A stretch of DNA of 37,383 nt, from the NCBI GenBank assembly GCA_944321565.1, contig CALULT010000031.1, positions 1 through 37,383 of the forward strand, in the 5' to 3' direction. Of the stretch, positions 31,862-37,383 are shown piece by piece; positions within the stretch are counted from its first letter, which is position 1; every line of letters starts with the position of its first letter. Source of the stretch: an uncultured Paraprevotella sp. (GTDB lineage Bacteria; Bacteroidota; Bacteroidia; Bacteroidales; Bacteroidaceae). The notes beneath the pieces were generated by a model, which ran no database searches, had not been told where the DNA came from, and saw only the letters and a list, made by a program, of their open reading frames with translations. Both the position numbers and the translations under genes were made by a program.

Positions 31862-32218
31862 TCAAGCGTCTTTATACAATTGTTTCAATTTCTCGCGCAC
31901 TGTTTTGTTTACGGCAAGGCTACGCTCATCCTTTACATTCTGTTGCCCGTCAAATTTCATGCAAGCCATATAAGACTGATAATCATCCGCTTTGCTTCGA
32001 TTATTCAGATAGTGCAGCGGCCTGAGATTTGTCAGTTGGTCATCTCCTCCCAAGGCTTGTGGGAAAATATGGTCAATCTCCCATCCGAAAGGATTCTGCA
32101 TACCATATTTATCATACATAATCAACGCTCCGCAAGCATCCTTCCGAAACATTGCATCGTCCAGCCCTTCCACTTTGCGGGCTTTCTCCCATATAGACAA
32201 TAAATAGGTTGACTCCAT
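31862..32218 (-). CDS. Small HNH endonuclease
   Basis: A 118-residue protein with an HNH (beta-beta-alpha metal) nuclease motif: WEIDHIFPQALGGDDQLTNL, followed by RPLHYLNNRSKAD. The first His lies in DHIFP, the Asn in LTNL and the last His/Asn in PLHYLNN. The N-terminal helical segment (about 1-40) includes WEKARKVEGLDDAMFRKDACG. No zinc-binding CxxC pair is seen. The nuclease appears intact, while its partner ATPase immediately downstream is truncated. HNH-ATPase pairs occur in anti-phage modules such as Septu (there in ATPase-first order); assignment to a named system is not supported. A -7 element lies upstream (32236-32243). Confidence 0.85.
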   Translation of the reverse strand: MESTYLLSIWEKARKVEGLDDAMFRKDACGALIMYDKYGMQNPFGWEIDHIFPQALGGDDQLTNLRPLHYLNNRSKADDYQSYMACMKFDGQQNVKDERSLAVNKTVREKLKQLYKDA

Positions 32219-32235
32219 AACAACAGATTTTTCTG

Positions 32236-32243
32236 CAAATATA
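32236..32243 (-). promoter_or_regulatory. -7 element for the HNH gene
   Basis: Minus-strand TATATTTG, 17 bp upstream of the start codon at 32218. No TTTG at the expected upstream distance. Confidence 0.4.
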
Positions 32244-32309
32244 TGAAACTTTCTTCAAGCATTCGCCTAACCTATTAAGTTTTCTGTCTTTCGATTGCTT
32301 GATTTTCTG

Positions 32310-32357
32310 GTAAGCGTCCAAAACTGACGTATCCCCTGTTTTACAGGCGAAACGTCT
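32310..32357. repeat. 48-bp direct repeat, copy 1
   Basis: Exact match to 37275-37322, beginning GTAAGCGTCC and ending AAACGTCT. It contains a nested dyad: outer arms GACGT/ACGTC and inner arms CCTGT-TTT-ACAGG. It lies in the 311-bp gap between the GT26 gene and the HNH gene (32219-32529). The rest of that gap holds the HNH promoter and nothing else I recognise. Confidence 0.95.
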
Positions 32358-32529
32358 AAGAAACTGTTTTGAATTTATCGTGCGATGATTTGGGATGAGT
32401 TTTCGAGTCGGTTTCGCTTCCATGGCGAAGAAGATAGCGAGTTATCTGACGAAGAAAAGGAACTCAACAGACCGGGGAATCCCCCGAAACTCATGTGAAA
32501 ATATTAGCTAACCACTTGTAAAACTTGAA

Positions 32530-33285
32530 TTACTTGTCATGGTTGCGTTGCCTTTCATGTTTTCTCCTCCATTCCCCCAACAAGAGTCCGGGAAGCGTAA
32601 CGACTATCCACGAACAGCGTTTCAATTGCTTCTTGGGCTCGCTGAAGATACGATAGACAAACTCCAAGTGCTGCTTCACCATCCATTGAGGAGCACGTTT
32701 CTCTTCCAATCCGCTATAGAATTTGAATGCGGCCCCTACAGCTATCATCACGCCTCGATTCAGATAAGGCTTCAGCTTGCTCATGAAAATCTCCTGCTTG
32801 GGTGCCCCCAAAGCCACCCATATGATATCGGCACGGTCCCGTTCTATCACCTCGGCAATCAGCTTATAGTCAAACTCGTCCACACCACGGTAGGGAAGGT
32901 CGTAAAACGTCATGCCGCCAATCTTTTCATCGATTGCGACAAGGTTATTCCGCAACACCTGAAGCGTCTTTTGGGATGTTCCCATAAAAAACATCCGGTA
33001 CTTTTTCTTGCGGATGATGTCTATAAAGATTTGGCTTCCGCAATATTGCTGATAACGTTTCCCATATATCCATCTGATATACAACGGCACATAACTGCTG
33101 TCGCATATCGAGAACATGCCACCATTAACCACAGCCAAGTAATCAGGCTTGCGATTCGCGATGTTCAGAATCACCCCGTCGGCCACGCAGATGTAATCAG
33201 GCCGTTGCCGTTGCAGCTGCCTGTCTATGGCCTGGTGCACAGCCGCCTTGTCCATCTCATAGCGGATGTTGAAATAAGTTTCCAT
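32530..33285 (-). CDS. WecG/TagA/CpsF-family glycosyltransferase (GT26)
   Basis: Transferase adding an N-acetylmannosamine- or mannosaminuronate-type sugar to an undecaprenyl-linked intermediate at the inner membrane; 251 residues. Family landmarks are YICVADGVIL (32-40), the central KKYRMFFMGTSQK nucleotide-binding strand, WVALGAPKQE (156-165) and RAPQWMVKQHLEFVYRIFSEP (from 197). The basic C-terminus (WRRKHERQRNHDK) may contact the membrane, as in TagA-like enzymes. It is the last gene of the minus-strand cluster, where such enzymes often sit in capsule or exopolysaccharide loci. The exact sugar cannot be assigned. Confidence 0.92.
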   Translation of the reverse strand: METYFNIRYEMDKAAVHQAIDRQLQRQRPDYICVADGVILNIANRKPDYLAVVNGGMFSICDSSYVPLYIRWIYGKRYQQYCGSQIFIDIIRKKKYRMFFMGTSQKTLQVLRNNLVAIDEKIGGMTFYDLPYRGVDEFDYKLIAEVIERDRADIIWVALGAPKQEIFMSKLKPYLNRGVMIAVGAAFKFYSGLEEKRAPQWMVKQHLEFVYRIFSEPKKQLKRCSWIVVTLPGLLLGEWRRKHERQRNHDK

Positions 33286-33312
33286 GAAGAGTTATGATAT
33301 AATTTGTTTGCT

Positions 33313-34491
33313 TTATTTTCTTTTGGCAGCTATGGCTATTGCCCTCCGATAAATCCCTTCCAACTCCTTATAGATACATTCCCGGCTATAACACTTTAAA
33401 GCCTTCTCCTTACCTGCCACCCCCATTTTAATGCATAATTCCTTATTTTGCCACAATCCTTCTATCGCGGCAGCCAACTGCATAGCATTTCCGGGCAATA
33501 CCAAACGCCCGTTGACCCCATCGTCGATGATGGATTGCATCGCACCGATGTTAGTCGTCACTACGGGACGTTCCAGCAACATCCCCCGTACAATCACGTT
33601 TGGAAAACCCTCATACCATTTGCTGGGCACGACTATCATCCGCGAACGACGATATAAATCATTCAACGCTTCACCGCACACAAATCCAAGAAATTCAATA
33701 TTAGAAGGCAAAGAGTCCGGAATGTGATAGTTCGAATCGATATTCCCAGCCACTTTAAAAGGTATATGGCTGAGCCTCTTGGCAGCCTCAACAAACTCGT
33801 TGATTCCTTTCTCGGCACTGACACGGCCTACAAAGGTGACGGCTTCTCCCACCTCCTTTGTACCGGTCGGTTGGATAACCGGCGAAATGCCGGGAAGAAT
33901 GCCAATCCGGTCCGCTGGTATGCCTTGCGCCATGAATTTTCGTTTTTGAAATTCAGACTGGACAATAAAGCAATCAACGCCTTTGCGTATGTTCCCGGAG
34001 ATCCGGGCAAAACCATTGCGGGCAGCATATCCTATACTTTTAAAATAGCTATTCTCACAATTCTTCCATACGCACCACCATTCTTTAAAGCCGCTGAAGC
34101 ACTTTTCGCACACCTTTCCTTTATTGTCCAGGCATAAACCGTTCGGGCAAAACAACCGATAATTGGGACAGCGCATCACAACCGGTATCCGGCGTTTCCT
34201 CAACGGCTTAAAGATAGACGTGGACAACAAAGGGTATAGATTCTGCACCTGGACTACATCGGGCTGATACTCATCCAAGACCAGCGACAGTTTCTTAGCC
34301 ACGCTCGGATTATAGATACCCGTAAAGAAAGATTTCACCATGCCCAGCGGACTGCCGGCTATTTCCGCCGAACTTCGTTTGAACCATCTCACTTCATGCC
34401 CATGTTCTTGCAGTAACGACACCAGTTCACCCGAGGCATGTTCTTCCCCACTGGGGCGGGCATATTCATTGTGAATATACAATACTTTCAT
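33313..34491 (-). CDS. GT4-family glycosyltransferase
   Basis: GT-B fold glycosyltransferase of 392 residues. The frame is open from 34542 but would overlap the next gene by 43 bp; the ATG at 34491 gives the classic start MKVLYIHNEYARPSGEEHA with a Rossmann strand and a conserved glycine-containing loop. An insertion with four cysteines (CPNYRLFCPNGLCLDNKGKVCEKCF) sits after the first third and could bind a metal. The donor-binding half has VTFVGRVSAEKGINEFVEAA and KWYEGFPNVIVRGMLLERPVV, where the usual second Glu of the EX7E motif is Arg. Complete; gap of 27 bp to the GT26 gene. Sugar specificity unknown. Confidence 0.92.
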   Translation of the reverse strand: MKVLYIHNEYARPSGEEHASGELVSLLQEHGHEVRWFKRSSAEIAGSPLGMVKSFFTGIYNPSVAKKLSLVLDEYQPDVVQVQNLYPLLSTSIFKPLRKRRIPVVMRCPNYRLFCPNGLCLDNKGKVCEKCFSGFKEWWCVWKNCENSYFKSIGYAARNGFARISGNIRKGVDCFIVQSEFQKRKFMAQGIPADRIGILPGISPVIQPTGTKEVGEAVTFVGRVSAEKGINEFVEAAKRLSHIPFKVAGNIDSNYHIPDSLPSNIEFLGFVCGEALNDLYRRSRMIVVPSKWYEGFPNVIVRGMLLERPVVTTNIGAMQSIIDDGVNGRLVLPGNAMQLAAAIEGLWQNKELCIKMGVAGKEKALKCYSRECIYKELEGIYRRAIAIAAKRK

Positions 34492-34499
34492 TTTTATGA

Positions 34500-35372
34500 T
34501 TATTGAGGTAAAGTCAGCATTTGCCCAATCTTTACATCCCACGCTTGCAATGTAAATTTTCCAGTTCCACTGGCTGGATAAAAAGTCAATTCTCCCAAAT
34601 AGACCCGTCGGTTAATCTCATATAAATCCACTCGGACAAATGGTATGCCCTGCGACAATTTCGTTGCAATCTCTATCATTTGTGGCAATGTCTCTGGCAA
34701 AGAAAGTTTCTTGTCCGGTGCAGGAGGGAAATCCTTTTCGCCAAAAGGCAAGAGTCCGCCGTTCATGTCATAATAGTTGGCATGATGTTCAATAAATCGA
34801 TCAAAATCAATCTTGAAGAATATCGGAACTCCATTGAAACAAAAGAACTTGTAATCTTTAAGTTCTCCGCTATTGCCATCCTGCATATACTGTTCTGCTA
34901 TAATGCGCGGCTTCACATTTTTGTAGGGCCACTCGCGGGTAACGGCATAGAAATTTCTGTTCAGCGATGCCCTCATCTCCTTCACAGCCTCCTCAAAGTC
35001 CAGTTTCGACTTGTCCTTACAAATGATTACCCTCCCGCTGTCATGAGTTGCTTTTAGCACAAACTGGTTGGGTAGCACATCGAATGCTATATCTTCCGCC
35101 CTGTCCCAAACGCCCAAAGCCGGGATGATATGCTCCTCCCCTATCTTTTCCGCGACATACCGTTTCGCTTCATATTTATCTACCATTCTAGTGTATTCAG
35201 GGCGGTGGTCGTGCAACTTCAACCATTGAAGTTTCTCATTGAATGTCTGCGGATTTCTCAGGTTGGGCAATTTACCAAAATTCTTATAATACTTCGCCAT
35301 TACATACCAGCGATCCGGCACCAGCAAAGCCAGTCTATAGAGCAACAATTTTAGATTACTATCTTCTTGCAT
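34500..35372 (-). CDS. TupA-like ATP-grasp protein
   Basis: ATP-grasp fold protein of the TupA/teichuronopeptide type (about 290 residues), common in polysaccharide clusters, where it is thought to link amino acids to sugars. Visible: NPQTFNEKLQWLKLHDHRPE and YTRMVDKYEAKRYVAEKIGE near the N-terminus, VLKATHDSGRVIICKDKS, an ATP-grasp-type core with IIAEQYMQD, LKDYKFFCFNG and FVRVDLYEINRRVYLGELTF. The frame is open to an ATG at 35414, but the ATG at 35372 avoids overlapping the upstream glycosyltransferase and starts MQEDSNLKLLLYRL. An upstream start cannot be excluded. Confidence 0.9.
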   Translation of the reverse strand: MQEDSNLKLLLYRLALLVPDRWYVMAKYYKNFGKLPNLRNPQTFNEKLQWLKLHDHRPEYTRMVDKYEAKRYVAEKIGEEHIIPALGVWDRAEDIAFDVLPNQFVLKATHDSGRVIICKDKSKLDFEEAVKEMRASLNRNFYAVTREWPYKNVKPRIIAEQYMQDGNSGELKDYKFFCFNGVPIFFKIDFDRFIEHHANYYDMNGGLLPFGEKDFPPAPDKKLSLPETLPQMIEIATKLSQGIPFVRVDLYEINRRVYLGELTFYPASGTGKFTLQAWDVKIGQMLTLPQ

Positions 35373-35379
35373 GAGTTTA

Positions 35380-36549
35380 TTATTTTGTGGTGAAATTCGG
35401 TAGATAGTGTTCAACGGCTTTCAGCACGTTCAGCGCAGTATTGTGAGGATTGAACTCTTTCTCAATCTCGATGGAATATTTCCCGAATTGCTCTAAATCT
35501 ATTGTGTGAAAATATTGCAATGCTTCAGTTATGCTCTCTTGGTTTAATGGGTCGAATGTCGTTCCATTTACATCTTTATGGACTAATTCGGGATAGCAGC
35601 CATTGTAGATGGAACATGCTACAGGCAACCCGCACGCCATAGCCTCTGGGACGACCAAACTCCAATTATCTTCCAATGTGGGGATAATGAACACATCTGA
35701 TATAGCATAATACTTATATATCATGGAATAGTCGATGCCGCCTGTGAAAACCACCGAGTTATCATTGCCGAATTCCTCTTTGAAATTTGGCAGTTCTGGT
35801 CCGTCACCGACCAAAAGCAGTCGGTCATTTGGATATGCTTGTATATGCCGCTTCCACCCCTGAAGGAGGTGGAACACCCCCTTCAGGGGTATCATTCGTC
35901 CTACAAAGACGAATGATACCCCGGAAGGGATGTTGCCGTACACTTGTTGCTTGAATGACAGAACTTCTTTTTCGTCCATTGAAAATACATTTTGTGCCAA
36001 GCCGAAACTATCTGCACACATTCCTCCTGTAAAAATGTTTTTAGCTTTAACACCTTGCGATACAAGATACTGCTTAGTCAATATACCATTTGCAACATAG
36101 CCATTGGTAAACAGTCCAATGAAGCGTCTATACATTCGTCGCCATAGTGGACAATTACGTTCCGTATGTGCAGTCCTCTCATAGGCGATCAATAGAGGTA
36201 TGCGATGAAACAGCGAATACCAAACAGCCCACGGCGTAAACTGGAAGAACCCTTCGGCTATAATCAAGTCAGGCTTGACTTTCTTAATTAGCTTATACAA
36301 TCCCTTAGGATAGGTCAATGCTATTCCTGTATTGGCGAACTCAGTTCTGCGACCTATCTTGAGACGTTTTTCATCCTCCACAAATAAGGCATGTTCACCC
36401 AAGATCTCTTGGATCTTGCGATGGCAACGCTCAGGCATACGTTTCTTGCTGTATATCAAGCAGAATGTTCCACCGCATAGTTTTTGCATTTCCTCATATA
36501 AAGGTATGCGATAGTCCAAGAATGATGGATTAACCCATAATATGTTCAT
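35380..36549 (-). CDS. GT4-family glycosyltransferase (second)
   Basis: GT-B glycosyltransferase, 389 residues, related to polysaccharide chain-building enzymes. N-terminus MNILWVNPSFLDYRIPLYEEM; donor-binding half includes SFVFVGRMIPLKGVFHLLQGW, LLLVGDGPELPNF, YYAISDVFIIPTLEDNWSLVVPEAMACGLPV and a Glu (EAMA) of the donor motif. A basic stretch (ERNCPLWRRMYRRFIG) may contact the membrane. The start codon overlaps the stop of the acyltransferase by 4 bp (ATGA), so they are translationally coupled. Within the coding sequence lie two overlapping inverted repeats (35856-35922), described as a finding. Confidence 0.92.
   Translation of the reverse strand: MNILWVNPSFLDYRIPLYEEMQKLCGGTFCLIYSKKRMPERCHRKIQEILGEHALFVEDEKRLKIGRRTEFANTGIALTYPKGLYKLIKKVKPDLIIAEGFFQFTPWAVWYSLFHRIPLLIAYERTAHTERNCPLWRRMYRRFIGLFTNGYVANGILTKQYLVSQGVKAKNIFTGGMCADSFGLAQNVFSMDEKEVLSFKQQVYGNIPSGVSFVFVGRMIPLKGVFHLLQGWKRHIQAYPNDRLLLVGDGPELPNFKEEFGNDNSVVFTGGIDYSMIYKYYAISDVFIIPTLEDNWSLVVPEAMACGLPVACSIYNGCYPELVHKDVNGTTFDPLNQESITEALQYFHTIDLEQFGKYSIEIEKEFNPHNTALNVLKAVEHYLPNFTTK
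35856..35922 (-). repeat. Two overlapping inverted repeats inside the GT4 gene
   Basis: A 15-bp perfect inverted repeat GGGGTATCATTCGTC (35886-35900 with 35908-35922, 7-nt loop) and an 11-bp perfect one, ACCCCTGAAGG (35856-35866) with its complement at 35880-35890 and a 13-nt loop. They share 35886-35890 and therefore cannot both form in one RNA. Confidence 0.8.
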
Positions 36550-37286
36550 GTTCCACTTATTTTTTTGTTTGATTCTAAGACCTTACAAATAGTATTGAAT
36601 AGAAAAATTCTCACCCTGTCTATCATCACACAAAATAGGTAAATGCCTATAAAAGAGAGACAAGCGAATAATAAGGATGAAACTTTGCCAAAATGGGTGT
36701 TGATGTGCACCCACATATTTGAAATTTCTGCTCCCAATACGACATTACAATGAAAAAGATAAATAGAGAAAGCTGAAGCCGACAAGAAATTTATCCAGCG
36801 AATATATCCTATGTTTAATCCTTTGAAATACAAGAATAAAAACACTGATATTAGGATTATTACAGGATTAAGATAACCGTATGGGCTAGTCTTTATTTCT
36901 AACAAAAGAAGTAATATATTGATAATCAACAAAAACACACCACCTATAAGATACATTGACAAGTTAAATTTTCTGCCACGTTTGAATAGGAAGATTGCCC
37001 CTTCCTTATGTAGATATGCTCCTGTCAGATAAATGCCAATTAGACTTAGAGCACTCATACCTTTTCTGAAGTCTGGAAAGCCTAAAAAATAACCTCCTAT
37101 AGTGCTTAATAGATAGAAAATTATCAGATATTTGCCAAGTGTGTTAGCATTGACTGATGCGGTAAAAGCGTTCAATACCGGTGACATGACAAACAGAATG
37201 ATATATCCCTTTACAAACCACCCCCAAGAAAGACTTTCAATGAATGCTTTTAGTGCATTGAATTGAGGGACATCGTAAGCGTCCAA
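36546..37286 (-). pseudogene. Acyltransferase family 3, 5'-truncated
   Basis: Membrane acyltransferase remnant of 246 residues from a TTG (37286-37284). It shows at least six hydrophobic helices (for example FVKGYIILFVMSPVLNAF, SLIGIYLTGAYL and FSIYLFHCNVVLG) and the family-typical ending in polar residues. Full-length relatives run to about 340-370 residues and begin with a first helix plus the catalytic His/Arg region; that whole part is missing. The frame enters directly from the 48-bp repeat (37275-37322), which encodes RRFACKTGDTSVLDAY in the same frame. Composition is clearly AT-richer than the rest of the window, suggesting acquisition. Without the catalytic part it is probably inactive; the true 5' end could lie beyond the window. 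Confidence 0.75.
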
Positions 37287-37322
37287 AACTGACGTATCCC
37301 CTGTTTTACAGGCGAAACGTCT
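37275..37322. repeat. 48-bp direct repeat, copy 2
   Basis: Exact partner of 32310-32357. It covers the putative TTG start of the acyltransferase fragment. Sequence on the right (37323-37383) differs from that right of copy 1, so the conserved unit is 48 bp. Confidence 0.95.
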
Positions 37323-37383
37323 GAAATAAGATTAAAATTGAGTTGATATTTATAGTTTGTTTGCACTTATGCCGATGGTCGAG

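Noticed and set aside
32112-32423. 103-codon minus-strand frame overlapping the HNH gene and repeat copy 1
   Set aside because: It runs through the 48-bp repeat in the RRFACKTG frame and then out of frame into the HNH gene; it is likely a by-product of the repeat and not a gene.

Overview
The window looks like a chromosomal segment of a member of the Bacteroidales, most likely a Bacteroides/Phocaeicola-type gut bacterium. The reasons are promoters of the Bacteroidetes kind (TTTG, about 19 bp, TAnnTTTG), few Shine-Dalgarno sequences, family-typical genes (PorQ-cmk-ispH, ExbB/ExbD/TonB, DUF1573, DUF4837, TupA-type ATP-grasp) and large alpha-2-macroglobulin-like proteins. No rRNA, CRISPR array, complete insertion sequence or prophage was seen. 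All identifications rest on reading motifs by eye; no database search was run.

Layout. Positions 1-2042: a plus-strand unit with a small membrane protein, thyA and folA (thymidylate and folate cycle), driven by a promoter that recurs at 13086-13162. Positions 2103-5165 (minus): an Lrp/AsnC regulator, then a TonB energy-transduction operon exbB - four-helix membrane protein - exbD - exbD, followed upstream by tRNA-Ser(GGA) at 5224-5311. Positions 5462-8006 (minus): tatD, a polyprenyl diphosphate synthase and tonB. Positions 8236-10833 (plus): porQ, cmk, ispH. Positions 10861-15370 (minus): meaB overlapping a DUF1573 gene, a DUF4837 lipoprotein and a phytase-like esterase-domain protein. Positions 15404-26702 (minus): two giant tandem alpha-2-macroglobulin genes whose last 313 codons are almost identical while the rest is strongly diverged, which indicates gene conversion. 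Positions 26964-28838 (minus): glmS, which supplies glucosamine-6-phosphate for envelope glycans.

Positions 29103-37383 are accessory and glycan-related: a family-2 glycosyltransferase, an isolated AAA/DUF4143 ATPase behind a striking 33-bp-periodic operator-like array, an HNH nuclease followed by a truncated AAA ATPase (probably a decayed two-gene module), and then a minus-strand surface-polysaccharide cluster (GT26, GT4, TupA-type ATP-grasp, GT4 and a 5'-truncated acyltransferase). An exact 48-bp direct repeat (32310-32357 and 37275-37322) brackets this cluster, and one copy lies at the truncation point of the acyltransferase. The last gene is visibly AT-richer than the rest of the window.

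The strongest candidates for new biology are the 48-bp bracketing repeat, the operator array ahead of the DUF4143 gene, the mutually exclusive hairpins inside a glycosyltransferase gene, the recurring palindromic promoter, and the gene-converted A2M pair.
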